Assembly (NCBI RefSeq): GCF_001425625.1
Contig: NZ_LMCP01000034.1
Location: 80,551-144,550, forward strand
DNA from: Mesorhizobium sp. Root102
GTDB taxonomy: Bacteria > Pseudomonadota > Alphaproteobacteria > Rhizobiales > Rhizobiaceae
Direction: 5' to 3'
DNA length: 64,000 bases
Positions 52,707 through 61,225 of the stretch are shown one piece after another; the stretch's first letter is position 1, and each line of letters starts with the position of its first letter. The translations under genes and the position numbers were made by a program. Below the pieces are notes generated by a model, which was not told where the DNA came from, searched no databases, and worked only from the letters and a program-made list of their open reading frames with translations.

Positions 52707-53402
52707 CTAATACCCCAGCAGTTCCTTCAACGGAATCACCCGCCAGACATGCTTTATCGCGTAGCGGTTGAAGGTCAGGGTCTTCGGCGGATTGTATTGC
52801 TCGACCACCAGCTCGGCCGCCGTTCGCTTGACCAGCTTCTTGATGAAGGCCTTGCCGTTGCGCTCGTTTTCTTCCGGGAAGGTCTCAATCACCACATGGT
52901 CGCCGGGCACCGCGTCGCGGCCGCCGCAATAGATCAGGTCGCCGGGCTCGTAGCGCGGCACCATGGAATCGCTCAGTACGTGCAGCGCGAAGACCTTTGA
53001 CAGGTTGCGCACGCCCGGCGGGCGCTGGACGTAACCGGCCGGCTCGCCGTTGAAGGTGAAATCGCCATCGTCGCCGCCGACGGCCGCGCCCAGCACCTCG
53101 ATATCCATCGACCCGGCGGGTAGCGGACCGGCATCGGTGACGATCTCGGCGTCGGCGACCGGGCCGGCATCGTCGAGGAAGACGACCTCGCCTTTGCCGA
53201 GCGCCACCGGATCGACGCGCAGGAAGGCAGCGGTCTTCAGCAGGTTCTCGGTCTTGGGCAGGTTGCGGCCGGTTTCCCAGTTGCCGACGGCGGCGACATC
53301 GGTGTCGTTGTGCTCGGCAATGTGGCGCATGACCAGGCCGCGCTGCTTGCGCGCCTTGCGGATCGCCGCCCCGACCTTGATCGACAGTTCCGTTTTTGCC
53401 AT
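52707..53402 (-). CDS. XRE family repressor with S24 peptidase domain (phage CI/LexA type)
   Basis: The product has 231 residues from MAKTELSIKVGAAIRKARKQ. The helix-turn-helix is RHIAEHNDTDVAAVGNWETG. The C-terminal S24 domain has the catalytic serine in LHVLSDSMVPRYEPGDLIYC (about 145) and the lysine in RNGKAFIKKLVKR (about 183). Such repressors hold phage genes silent and cleave themselves on DNA damage. It is divergent from a small gene whose promoter shares a motif with another promoter in this islet. The earlier ATG at 53411 is possible. Confidence 0.92.
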   Translation of the reverse strand: MAKTELSIKVGAAIRKARKQRGLVMRHIAEHNDTDVAAVGNWETGRNLPKTENLLKTAAFLRVDPVALGKGEVVFLDDAGPVADAEIVTDAGPLPAGSMDIEVLGAAVGGDDGDFTFNGEPAGYVQRPPGVRNLSKVFALHVLSDSMVPRYEPGDLIYCGGRDAVPGDHVVIETFPEENERNGKAFIKKLVKRTAAELVVEQYNPPKTLTFNRYAIKHVWRVIPLKELLGY

Positions 53403-53462
53403 GGCGCCCATGTGAGCGATGAAAGCGGCTCTCGTCTATGAAAGAATGGCTTGCATATATTT

Positions 53463-53479
53463 TTGAGTTATGCTTATAT
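53463..53479 (+). promoter_or_regulatory. Shared 17-bp operator/promoter motif, site 2
   Basis: TTGAGTTATGCTTATAT ends in a -10-like TTATAT (53474-53479). A TTGCAT (53451-53456) lies exactly 17 bases before it. The downstream gene starts 6 bases after the -10, so its message may be leaderless. It matches site 1 at 16 of 17 positions and lies between the S24 repressor and its divergent neighbour. Confidence 0.6.
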
Positions 53480-53485
53480 CTGGTC

Positions 53486-53881
53486 ATGCAAATCCTGTCC
53501 AGCTTTGATGGCGCAAGGGCGCCGGCCTCACGCGAGGCGCATCCGGCGGCAAAGGCCGCGACCCATTCCCCTCCGTTCCGGCCGTCCTCCTCCCCGGCCG
53601 GGGCGAAGCTCGAGGCTCAGTGCTTGGCTGCCTCGGGTCCGGTCCGCCCGTCACCGGCGACCGGAACGGCCGGAGCCGCCGCTCCCAGCGGCTCCGGCCC
53701 CCAATTCGATCGGCATGGCACTGGCTTGCCCGCCAGGTCGTGTATCCGCACCGAAGACGGCACCGTCATCCTGTTCGACAGGCAGACGGGCAGGGCGGTT
53801 TCCGCCCCCGACAGAAAGACGGCCGAGGCGCGGCTTTCGCGCCTCGCCCAAACCGCCGGGCTGCAAAGCCGGTCCGGCTGA
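53486..53881 (+). CDS. Uncharacterised, largely disordered protein
   Basis: The product has 131 residues from MQILSSFDGARAPASREAHP. The first two thirds are rich in Ala, Pro, Ser and Gly and probably unfolded. A short folded end, TEDGTVILFDRQTGRAVSAP then RKTAEARLSRLAQTAG, looks like a small beta-hairpin plus helix. It is divergent from the S24 repressor and directly behind the shared motif, so it is the likeliest repressor target. I do not recognise the family. Confidence 0.5.
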   Translation: MQILSSFDGARAPASREAHPAAKAATHSPPFRPSSSPAGAKLEAQCLAASGPVRPSPATGTAGAAAPSGSGPQFDRHGTGLPARSCIRTEDGTVILFDRQTGRAVSAPDRKTAEARLSRLAQTAGLQSRSG

Positions 53882-53995
53882 GCCGGTGCCAGCCGGCCCT
53901 CGAACCACACAATCCTAACTGCGCCCCGGCCAGCTGGCCCCGACGCTTGCCTGACGGCGCGCGGCCGAAGGCAGAATCTTGGATGGAGCCTGGAC

Positions 53996-54733
53996 ATGGC
54001 AAGCTATACCGACGCGGAATTGCAGGAGATCGCCCGCTGGCTGAAGGAGGGGCTTTCCGCCTCCAGCATTGCCGCCGCTTTCAGTGCGATGCGCGGCAGC
54101 CCGGTGTCGCGCAATGCCATCATCGGCATCGTGCACCGCAACGCCATGCTGGACGCGATCGGCTTTGCCAAGGGGCCGCCGGTCGGGGCCAAGCGGGCTG
54201 CACGCAAGCGCACGGCGAGCAAGTGGGCACATGACGTGCCGGCGCGGGGCAAAGTGAGTGCCAGGCCGGTGGCCGGCACGACCGACGCCGAGTTCGCTGT
54301 CGCTGGCATGCGCAAGGCGGTCGCCAAGCGCGAGCCGCCGCCGGCCTGGCTGCCGCCGCGCCTGTTCGTGCGCGAGGTGGGCATGCTGATCGTCGACGGC
54401 GAAGCCTATCGTTTCAAAGTCCCGGTGCCGCCGCGCACGCCCGTCGGTCGTCAGCCTCATGGTGTGGCGATGCGCTTCATCGACTGTCTGTTTTCCCGCT
54501 GCCGCGCGCCGCTGGACCTGACGCTGGAAGAGGATCCGGAAAACGATGCGCCAGGCGGCCGGCCGGGCGCCGACATGCTGTGCTGCGGCATGCGCACCAA
54601 GGCACTGAGAAGCTATTGCACCTACCACCAGGCGCGCTTCCAGCGCCACGTTTTCGAGGGTGAGCCGAGGTCCGCGCAGGGGACGAAAAGCCAATTGCTT
54701 GGCTTTTCGAACGGCGAACGCCCGAAGCGATAG
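53996..54733 (+). CDS. GcrA family cell-cycle regulator (phage-type)
   Basis: The product has 245 residues. The N-terminal helix-turn-helix is like GcrA: MASYTDAELQEIARWLKEGL, SASSIAAAFSAMRG, SRNAIIGIVHRNAMLDAIG. The C-terminal sigma-factor-binding-type region carries cysteines (CLFSRCRAPLDLT, DMLCCGMRTKALRSYCTYHQ). In Caulobacter, GcrA acts with sigma-70 on methylated promoters. This copy is longer and diverged from the housekeeping one, and its setting suggests a mobile-element version. Confidence 0.85.
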   Translation: MASYTDAELQEIARWLKEGLSASSIAAAFSAMRGSPVSRNAIIGIVHRNAMLDAIGFAKGPPVGAKRAARKRTASKWAHDVPARGKVSARPVAGTTDAEFAVAGMRKAVAKREPPPAWLPPRLFVREVGMLIVDGEAYRFKVPVPPRTPVGRQPHGVAMRFIDCLFSRCRAPLDLTLEEDPENDAPGGRPGADMLCCGMRTKALRSYCTYHQARFQRHVFEGEPRSAQGTKSQLLGFSNGERPKR

Positions 54734-54831
54734 CGAAGGGCAGGGTGCCGACAGGCGGATGGGCAGCACTGGTAGGAAAACGGCCGCGAGGATCTGAATT
54801 GAACCAAGCCCGAAACAAAACCGCCACAACC

Positions 54832-55194
54832 CTATTTCGGCACCTGCCGGCCCTGTTTGGGCATGCGGCTTTGAACGGTCCTGGCCTCCACCGGCATCGC
54901 CGGCCCGCCTTCGGCCACCAGTATGTCGGCCACACGGGCAAAGCCGGTGAACACTTTCATGGCGTCGGCTTCGGAAATCTGCGCGGCGATTGCCGCGCTG
55001 CAGGCGTTGAGCGCGCTGCGGTAGACATGGCCGCGCCGCTCGAGCGGCCAGCGCTGCAGGAAGTCGGCGGCTTCGCTGACGCTGTCGATCTCTTCGATCT
55101 GCTCGTCCATCCGCACCTTGAGCGGCACTCCGGTCTTCATCGTACCCACGGCGTTCACCTTCGCTCTGCGCGCGGCTTTACCTACCGCCTTCAT
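54832..55194 (-). CDS. DUF982 domain protein
   Basis: The product has 120 residues. The small DUF982 fold is marked by VPLKVRMDEQIEEIDSVSEA, ADFLQRWPLERRGHVYRSAL and a basic end. It is of unknown role and is abundant in rhizobial accessory regions. It is followed upstream by a second DUF982 gene on the same strand, 54 bp away, so the two are probably in one unit. Confidence 0.85.
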   Translation of the reverse strand: MKAVGKAARRAKVNAVGTMKTGVPLKVRMDEQIEEIDSVSEAADFLQRWPLERRGHVYRSALNACSAAIAAQISEADAMKVFTGFARVADILVAEGGPAMPVEARTVQSRMPKQGRQVPK

Positions 55195-55248
55195 AAACGC
55201 GCCGCTCCGCCGCGCGGTTGCATCAATTTTTCGACCGGCGCGCGCCTC

Positions 55249-55530
55249 TCATGGGCTGGCCACGGCGTCCAGCCAGTCATGGGCGCGGCTTTTCGACTTG
55301 GCCACCACTATGTTCTGTTGCCTGGCGGCCTTCGTGAGAGCCTCGAAGGCAATGCGCTGGCAGCAGGTGCCGTCGACGGCGAGCGGCACCAACCGGGCCG
55401 CCTCTACATAGGCCGGCGAGGTCTTGTCGGGCCATTGCTGCCCCAGCGCCCTGGCGGCTTCGGCCACCGAGGCGACCAGCATGGTTGTGTTGTCGCAAAA
55501 GCGCAGGGTAACCGGCAAGAAGGCTGTCAT
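55249..55530 (-). CDS. DUF982 domain protein (second copy)
   Basis: The product has 93 residues from MTAFLPVTLRFCDNTTMLVA, with GGGAGAG six bases upstream; earlier starts give non-conserved residues. Family segments are AARALGQQWPDKTSPAYVEA and CCQRIAFEALTKAARQQNIV. It is clearly diverged from the neighbouring DUF982 copy. Function unknown. Confidence 0.85.
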   Translation of the reverse strand: MTAFLPVTLRFCDNTTMLVASVAEAARALGQQWPDKTSPAYVEAARLVPLAVDGTCCQRIAFEALTKAARQQNIVVAKSKSRAHDWLDAVASP

Positions 55531-55934
55531 CGGCATCTCTCCCGTGGACGCCGCATAACGTCGAAAATTCGCGCTGGTTCCATCGGCCTGGATGCAGGCA
55601 TGGCGGGCGGGTGCGGCCATGTACGCGAGTTGCTGGCGAGGCGGGCGACGAGCATGCTGGCGCGGGCGGTGAAGCGGTGATGATCTTCGATCGCAAGGTC
55701 GGCGGGACAGCGCCCCCCCTCTGGCCTGCTGGCCATCTCCCCCACGCGCGGGGGGAGATGGCAGCTTCGCCGCAGCGCCTTTCCTGCAACGCCGGCGATT
55801 GGCGAAAACCGCGACGACATCGATCTCCCTCCGCGTGGGGGAGATGCCCGGTAGGGCAGAGGGGGGCGCGAAAGATCGCCACCTTGCCAGCCTCCCACCC
55901 CATCACCAACACCCCAACCGAGGACCCCACCCCC
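55531..55934. other. Gene-free stretch holding a palindromic repeat
   Basis: No gene is seen in these 404 bases. Most of it is the RIME-like repeat at 55708-55882. Both strands are open here for long runs, but the translations are proline/arginine-rich repeat products. Confidence 0.6.
55708..55882. repeat. RIME-like palindromic repeat (copy d)
   Basis: The left arm (55708-55773) contains GCGCCCCCCCTCTGGCCTGC and CATCTCCCCCACGCGCGGGG. The right arm (55820-55882) is close to its reverse complement: CTCCCTCCGCGTGGGGGAGA, then GGTAGGGCAGAGGGGGGCGC. Each arm also folds on itself (CTCCCCCACGCGCGGGGGGAG). This is the same class as copies a-c in this window. Confidence 0.75.
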
Positions 55935-56528
55935 ATGCCCAGGAAAACCAAACCCGCAAAACCGCAGGCGCCGAAACTGCCGAAGGGCGAGGCCGAGCAG
56001 GTGCGTATCCGGCGCGAGATCGGCCATGATTTCGCGCTCAGGGATGACGCCTTCGGCCGCAAGCGGCTGGCCGCCGGCACTTCTGAGGCAAGGCGCGTCT
56101 ACGAGGTGTCGAATGATGGCTTCATATCCACCGGCGGCATCGTGCGCGTACGCACCATCGACCCGCTGCTGGGCATCACCTCACTGTCGCGCCAGCAGCG
56201 CGAGGCCGGCCTGCGCTACCGCGAGGATTTCCGCTGCAGCCAGCAGGCCAGCGTCAAGCCGATGCGCTGGACCGAGCGCGTCGACGGCGGCCGCCACGGC
56301 GGCGGCATCGCCGACAGCGTGCTGGACGCCGGTCGCGCGCACGCCGCCGCCACCAGGGCGCTAGGCCATTGGGAGGTCGCCGCCGTGGTGCGACAAGTCT
56401 GCTGCGCGGAAGGGTCGATCAAGAGCGTGGCGGAGCAGACGGGCGAGGGCCGCGATGTGGTGACGAAGCTGCTGAAGGTCGGGCTGGATCTGCTGGCGGT
56501 ACATTATGGGATGATGATGGGGAGGTGA
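55935..56528 (+). CDS. DUF6456-like helix-turn-helix protein
   Basis: The product has 197 residues from MPRKTKPAKPQAPKLPKGEA. After a basic start it contains REAGLRYREDFRCSQQASVK, SVLDAGRAHAAATRALGHWE, VVRQVCCAEGSIKSVAEQTG and a final KVGLDLLAVHYGMM. This pattern (YREDF..Q...... / VC..... / L..HYG) is the one I know as DUF6456, found in phages and prophages of alphaproteobacteria. It is probably DNA-binding. It lies next to the restriction-modification system. Confidence 0.8.
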   Translation: MPRKTKPAKPQAPKLPKGEAEQVRIRREIGHDFALRDDAFGRKRLAAGTSEARRVYEVSNDGFISTGGIVRVRTIDPLLGITSLSRQQREAGLRYREDFRCSQQASVKPMRWTERVDGGRHGGGIADSVLDAGRAHAAATRALGHWEVAAVVRQVCCAEGSIKSVAEQTGEGRDVVTKLLKVGLDLLAVHYGMMMGR

Positions 56529-56579
56529 GGGGGCGTATGGTATCTGTAATTCGTACCGGCGAGTTCGACGTGCCGCTCT

Positions 56580-57344
56580 CTACCCCTTTGAAATAGCGAT
56601 TACTTCCGCTTGGGGATAATCGCGCTCCTCTTTGTAGAGAATGATGTAACCGGGGAGCGCCGTCGCCTGCCATCCAAGGGGCAGGGCCGCGACGACATGG
56701 CGGATCGCCGAGCGTGGAGTGACAGGCCCGCTCAGGAGCGAAACTACGGCTCTGTCGAAATCGTCATGGGGTTTCCTATTGCGTCCGCCATTGCCCTGAT
56801 AACGGAATGTGTAGGGCAAGGCGTCCTTGAGGCGCGCGAGAGCGCTTGCAACTGTCTCGCCGTTGTCGATGGCGAAAGCCAGCTCCCGATCAATGTCGAT
56901 CGGAAACCGAGCATCATAGTTCTTGGGATCTACTTTGGTGGTGTCGCGCTCTCGGCCTGGATCATTGGAACCGAAGCCGCTTCCGTTCCAATCGATCGCC
57001 TTTACCCCGCCGTAGTGCCGGATCAGATCGGACTCCAAATCCACTGCGGTGAATACGAAGATGCGCACCGCCTTAAAGCTTACACGTGTTGGATCGAGCC
57101 CGACACGATGCATGATTTTGCGCGAATGGCGAGCTAGGCGCTTGTGAAGCCCGGCGTCGGCATCGGTCTTGCCGACATAGACGACACGATCGTCGAGCAG
57201 AAGTTGATAGACACCCTGCTCCTCGGGAACTTCAAGCAGGTTCGTATTGTTGAGTGGTGCGGTTTCGAGTTCATCAAGCACCTTGATCAGGCGTGCCAGC
57301 AAGGCGCCCGGAAGGTCAAACTCGAACTCGACATAAGCCTTCAT
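56580..57344 (-). CDS. Eco29kI family type II restriction endonuclease (GIY-YIG)
   Basis: The product has 254 residues. The GIY-YIG nuclease core is GVYQLLLDDRVVYVGKTDAD (about residues 43-62) with the following LHKRLARHSRKIMHR. Eco29kI-specific blocks are VKAIDWNGSGFGSNDPGRER and ARFPIDIDRELAF. Characterised members cut CCGCGG. The start overlaps the methyltransferase stop by 4 bp. Codon use is less GC-biased than in flanking genes, which indicates transfer. The recognition site is inferred from the family only. Confidence 0.9.
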   Translation of the reverse strand: MKAYVEFEFDLPGALLARLIKVLDELETAPLNNTNLLEVPEEQGVYQLLLDDRVVYVGKTDADAGLHKRLARHSRKIMHRVGLDPTRVSFKAVRIFVFTAVDLESDLIRHYGGVKAIDWNGSGFGSNDPGRERDTTKVDPKNYDARFPIDIDRELAFAIDNGETVASALARLKDALPYTFRYQGNGGRNRKPHDDFDRAVVSLLSGPVTPRSAIRHVVAALPLGWQATALPGYIILYKEERDYPQAEVIAISKG

Positions 57345-58522
57345 TTCAGAAAGTCCGATCCCCCAAAAGCAAGATGGCGTTTCACGCTACGCGCTACGAT
57401 GTTCGCCAACTCCACAGGTACAGCATTACCCAACTGGCGCATGGTTTCGGACCATGCGCCGTGAAAACGGAAATTGTCCGGGAACGTCTGCAAGCGGGCG
57501 CTTTCGCGAACGGTGAAGTAGCGCACACTGCCGTCTGGTCGTAGCAGCATGTTTTCTCCGCCAGGCACGCCATGGACGCCGGCCTTCAAGGTCTTGGCCG
57601 GTTCGTCGAGTGGGCTTCCTGTATGGCCCGGATATGATCTCGCGCCAGGCTGGAACCGATGGTTGTTGTGGTTCGCGGCTTTGCGCCATTCATGTTCGGG
57701 ATCAGGCAGATCGCCAATCGCGTCTCGCGTAGTTCGCCATGGTGCCGTGGTTGGTTTGCCGTCGAGACGCGCCGCGCGTTCAAGATGGCGATCACCAATC
57801 CTGCGTTCGACCCTAGGTGCTTTGTGCCGATCCCAATAATCGCCCATGGCCTGTTCCCAGAGCAAGGCGTCCAAGGAATGCGTTTCCAACGGAAAAGCCC
57901 ACTTAATGTCGAGGTCGGCGCGGAAACCTACAAAAACCACACGCTCTCGGCGCTGCGGGATTCCATAGTTGGCCGCGTTCAACACACGATGGACGATCCG
58001 ATATTCCAAGCCAGCCGGACCGCGACGGCCGGTGTGATGCTTCTCCAGTCGACGAAGGTGGCTTTCCCAACCCTCGTCACGTTCGGCGGCGAGTTCCGGG
58101 TAGGTCATTTGCAGGACGATGTGCGAAAAATATGTGGCGAAGGTTTCGCGGGTTAGGCCTTTCACATTCTCGAAGATGAAGGCTCGTGGCTTTGTTTCCC
58201 GCAGTGCCCGGACCGCTTCTGGCCACATGTCACGGGAATCCGCATGGGCGCGGTGTTTGCCACCCAGCGAGAATGGCTGGCAAGGCGGACCGCCCGTCAC
58301 CAGATCGATCTTGCCCTCATGCTCTCGAAAATCCACGTCGCGGACATCGCCCTCGGTCGGCTCGGGCCAATCCCCAACCAGACCGAGGCCATCCGTCCGG
58401 TTTTCGCGGATGGTGTCGCAGCACCACCGATCCCACTCGATAACAGCCTGTGGCGCGAAGCCGGCACGGCTAACACCCATGCCAAGCCCGCCAGCGCCCG
58501 CGAAGAGCTCGATCGATTTCAT
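57341..58522 (-). CDS. DNA (cytosine-5) methyltransferase of the Eco29kI-like system
   Basis: The product has 393 residues with all main C5-methyltransferase motifs in order: I (ELFAGAGGLGMGVSRAGF), IV with the catalytic Cys (LVTGGPPCQPFSLGGKHRAH), VI (FIFENVKGL), VIII (YGIPQRRERVVFVGF), and IX-X near the end (RESARLQTFPDNFRF, MRQLGNAVPVELANIVA). It would protect host sites, probably CCGCGG. It sits between vsr and the endonuclease: 1 bp after vsr and 4-bp overlap with the nuclease gene. Confidence 0.94.
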   Translation of the reverse strand: MKSIELFAGAGGLGMGVSRAGFAPQAVIEWDRWCCDTIRENRTDGLGLVGDWPEPTEGDVRDVDFREHEGKIDLVTGGPPCQPFSLGGKHRAHADSRDMWPEAVRALRETKPRAFIFENVKGLTRETFATYFSHIVLQMTYPELAAERDEGWESHLRRLEKHHTGRRGPAGLEYRIVHRVLNAANYGIPQRRERVVFVGFRADLDIKWAFPLETHSLDALLWEQAMGDYWDRHKAPRVERRIGDRHLERAARLDGKPTTAPWRTTRDAIGDLPDPEHEWRKAANHNNHRFQPGARSYPGHTGSPLDEPAKTLKAGVHGVPGGENMLLRPDGSVRYFTVRESARLQTFPDNFRFHGAWSETMRQLGNAVPVELANIVARSVKRHLAFGGSDFLK

Positions 58523-58523
58523 G

Positions 58524-58937
58524 CTATTCCCCCACGAATTGGCGCAGCTTGTTCTCTAATTGTTCACTCTGCCGCAATTCGCATTCCCAGACAACCAGTA
58601 CGTTCCAGCCAAGTCGCTTCAATGCTTCTTGGTTCAGGGTATCGCGCTTCGCATTGGCGGATAGTTTCGGCTCCCAGAACTCAAGTCTGGACTTTGGAAG
58701 GCGAGCCAGGCGACACGTCGGATCGTCGTGACGATGCCAAAAGCACCCATGAATGAAAATCGCCTTCTTGCGTTTTCCAAAAGCAATGTCCGGTTTCCCG
58801 GGCAAATCGCCGCGATGAAGTCGATAGCGATAGCCCATCCCGTGGAGAAGCCGACGCACGACCATCTCAGGCTTCGTATCCCTGCCATGAATACGCGCCA
58901 TCCGCTCGCTGCGTTCGATGGTCGAAAGGGTATCCAC
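58524..58937 (-). CDS. vsr: Very short patch repair endonuclease (Vsr)
   Basis: The product has 137 residues from a GTG at 58937. Vsr marks are ERSERMARIHGRDTKPEMVV, the catalytic LPGKPDIAFGKRKKAIFIHG, and CFWHRHDDPTCRLARLPKSR. Vsr nicks beside T:G mismatches that arise by deamination of 5-methylcytosine. As the first gene of the restriction-modification operon, it would repair errors created by the adjacent C5 methyltransferase. Confidence 0.94.
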   Translation of the reverse strand: MDTLSTIERSERMARIHGRDTKPEMVVRRLLHGMGYRYRLHRGDLPGKPDIAFGKRKKAIFIHGCFWHRHDDPTCRLARLPKSRLEFWEPKLSANAKRDTLNQEALKRLGWNVLVVWECELRQSEQLENKLRQFVGE

Positions 58938-59009
58938 TTTTCCATCGTCTCATTGATTCGCAAAGATGGTGTTGCGTTTTGCTTCGAAAGGGAAGGCCTA
59001 CCGCACCCT

Positions 59010-61031
59010 CTAAAACAGCGCCCTCTCCAACGGCCCCTCCAGCGTCTCCGCAAACGCCGTCGCCAAATGATGCCGATCACGAAACGCGAGCTTGCCGCCG
59101 ATGACGACGTGGCAGGCGGCTGGGCCGCAGAAGTGGTCGGTGAGGTCGACATAGAGCGTGTCGGGCACGCTTTTCACGACTGCGCGTTCAGTGGCGGCGG
59201 TGCTGTCGTTGGCGGCGTCGGCCCTTGGCGTGTCGCAAAGGGATGGCGCGGCGCGCCACCAGAGCGCGCGCGCCACGCAGGAGTCGACGAAGCTGGTGTT
59301 GATCGGCGTGTCGCGAATGACAGCCGTCTCGATGCCGGCCTGGCTGAACGCCTGCAAGGTCGAGCGCAGGCCGGCCTGCCAGCGCGCGATCTCGGCCGCG
59401 CGGCTTGCGGCGGGCATATCGCGCGTCAAATTGCCGATCGAGAATTCCGAGATCACCACCAGGCGCGGCTTGCGGCGAATGATGTCGGCGATTGCCAACT
59501 CGCGCCAAGCGTCGCATTCGGTGTAGTCGCGCTTCAGCACCGCGTTGAAGGTGGAGAGCCGCGAGGCGCGGCACGATGATTTGAGATAGGTGACCACTTT
59601 TGTGTCGTTGCGTCTGGCCGCTTCGATCAGCGGCGTCGACCAGTGATCGGCATGCGAATCGCCGAACAGCACGATGGTGTGGGCGGCGTCGGTCGCGCCG
59701 AACACGCAGGGTTTTGGCGTCACCGTGCGGGAATCGAGCAGGCAGGTCTTGTCGACGGCGCGCGCGATGGAGGGTTGTTCGGCCGCCTGCTGGATGCCGC
59801 GCTGCTCTGGACCGATGTTGCGCGTGGCCAGATGCGCATTGGCATAGCCCACCGCCACGCCGGCGCCCGTCAGCACCAGTGCGGGAACCAGAACAAGGCC
59901 GGGAAAAGCGCGAACCGGTCTTGCGCCTGGAATTGAGTCGGGAAAGGCGCGGGCGCCCGCCGTCAGCCAGGCGCCACGCCGGGCCGGGTTCTCGATCAGA
60001 TGATAGGTGAACGCCGACAGCGCCAGCGTCAGCACGACGCAGCCGAGACGCTGCGGCACGGTGAGATTCGGCGCGAGCATCTGCGCATAGACGATGATCG
60101 GCCAGTGCCAGAGATAGAGCGAATAGGAGAGCGTGCCGATCCATTGCAAAGGCCACAGCGACAAAGCGGCGGCCGGGCCAAGGGCCTGCCAGTTGGTCTG
60201 CTTGCCGGTGTACTCCGCACCGGCGCCGCTCAGTAGCACCAGCACCGTGCCGGCAACCGGCAGCAGCGCATACCAGCCGGGGAAGGGCAGGTCTTCGCTC
60301 AACAGCAGATAGGCCGCCGCGATCAGCGCCAGGCCGAGCCAGCCAAATGCGGGCCGCAGCCATGCGCGGTGCCGCGGCAAAGTCACGGGAGCCAGCGTCG
60401 CCAGGCCGCCGCCGGCGAATTCCCAGGCGCGCAGCGGCGAGAAATAGAAGGCCCAGGCCGGTGCCGCGCTGGTCAGCCACAGGCAGGCGGCGAAGGAGGC
60501 GAGGCCGGCCACGCCGATCACGGCCACGGCTGTGCGCCGGCCCGGCCGCAGCCAGGCGGCCAGCAGAAGCAGCGCCGGCCAGGCCAGGTAGAACTGCTCC
60601 TCCACCGACAGCGACCAGAAGTGGATGAAGGGATTGCTGGTGGCGTCAGCGGCGAAATAGTCGAACGACCAGCGCAGCAGCCACAGATTGATGGCATAGG
60701 CGGAGGCGAACATGGCACCGCGCGAATAGAGCGCCTGCTCCTGCGGCGCCAGGATGAAGTAGCCGGCGGCAAGCGTGACCAGGATGACGAACAAAGCTGC
60801 CGGCAAAAGGCGCTGGGCGCGCCTGGCGTAGAAGCGCCAGAGGTCGAGCCGGCCGGTCTCGCCGATCTCCTGCATGAGGTGGGTGGTGATCAGCCAGCCG
60901 GAGATGACGAAGAAGATGTCGACGCCGGCAAAGCCGCCGGGGAGCGCGGTGAGGCCGAAATGATAGGCGACGACGCCGCCGACGGCGAGCGCGCGCAATC
61001 CTTGTATGTCCGGCCGGAACGATGCTGCCAC
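59010..61031 (-). CDS. Acyltransferase 3 with C-terminal SGNH domain (OafA/YrhL type)
   Basis: The product has 673 residues from a GTG at 61031 with GAAGGAG upstream. The N-terminal ten-helix acyltransferase begins FRPDIQGLRALAVGGVVAYH and has LPGGFAGVDIFFVISGWLIT and SLSVEEQFYLAWPAL. The C-terminal periplasmic SGNH esterase part contains IVLFGDSHADHWSTPL and the catalytic FRDRHHLATAFAE. It probably O-acetylates a surface polysaccharide or peptidoglycan-linked sugar. No polysaccharide genes are nearby. Confidence 0.92.
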   Translation of the reverse strand: MAASFRPDIQGLRALAVGGVVAYHFGLTALPGGFAGVDIFFVISGWLITTHLMQEIGETGRLDLWRFYARRAQRLLPAALFVILVTLAAGYFILAPQEQALYSRGAMFASAYAINLWLLRWSFDYFAADATSNPFIHFWSLSVEEQFYLAWPALLLLAAWLRPGRRTAVAVIGVAGLASFAACLWLTSAAPAWAFYFSPLRAWEFAGGGLATLAPVTLPRHRAWLRPAFGWLGLALIAAAYLLLSEDLPFPGWYALLPVAGTVLVLLSGAGAEYTGKQTNWQALGPAAALSLWPLQWIGTLSYSLYLWHWPIIVYAQMLAPNLTVPQRLGCVVLTLALSAFTYHLIENPARRGAWLTAGARAFPDSIPGARPVRAFPGLVLVPALVLTGAGVAVGYANAHLATRNIGPEQRGIQQAAEQPSIARAVDKTCLLDSRTVTPKPCVFGATDAAHTIVLFGDSHADHWSTPLIEAARRNDTKVVTYLKSSCRASRLSTFNAVLKRDYTECDAWRELAIADIIRRKPRLVVISEFSIGNLTRDMPAASRAAEIARWQAGLRSTLQAFSQAGIETAVIRDTPINTSFVDSCVARALWWRAAPSLCDTPRADAANDSTAATERAVVKSVPDTLYVDLTDHFCGPAACHVVIGGKLAFRDRHHLATAFAETLEGPLERALF

Positions 61032-61178
61032 GGAGACTCCTTCGTGTAAGCCCGACCCGTCGCCACTGTCGGCGGGGCAGGCCGATATCGCAACGCAACG
61101 AATCTTTCGCAGTGCAACATGACAAAAATGGGACGAAAGCCGACAGGCTGCGGGCTTGCCCGTTTAGACGCCGAGCGC

Positions 61179-61205
61179 AAAACAGCCCCGCGAAGGGGCT
61201 GTTTT
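61179..61205 (-). terminator. Rho-independent terminator
   Basis: A perfect 11-bp stem, AAAACAGCCCC (61179-61189) and GGGGCTGTTTT (61195-61205), encloses a 5-base loop, with T-runs on both strands. It lies 20 bp after the stop of the small secreted protein gene. Confidence 0.9.
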
Positions 61206-61225
61206 CTCGTCGGTCCGGTGGGCGC

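Noticed and set aside
55611..55934. N-terminal extension of the DUF6456-like gene
   Set aside because: The extension is the translated palindromic repeat; the conserved protein starts at 55935.
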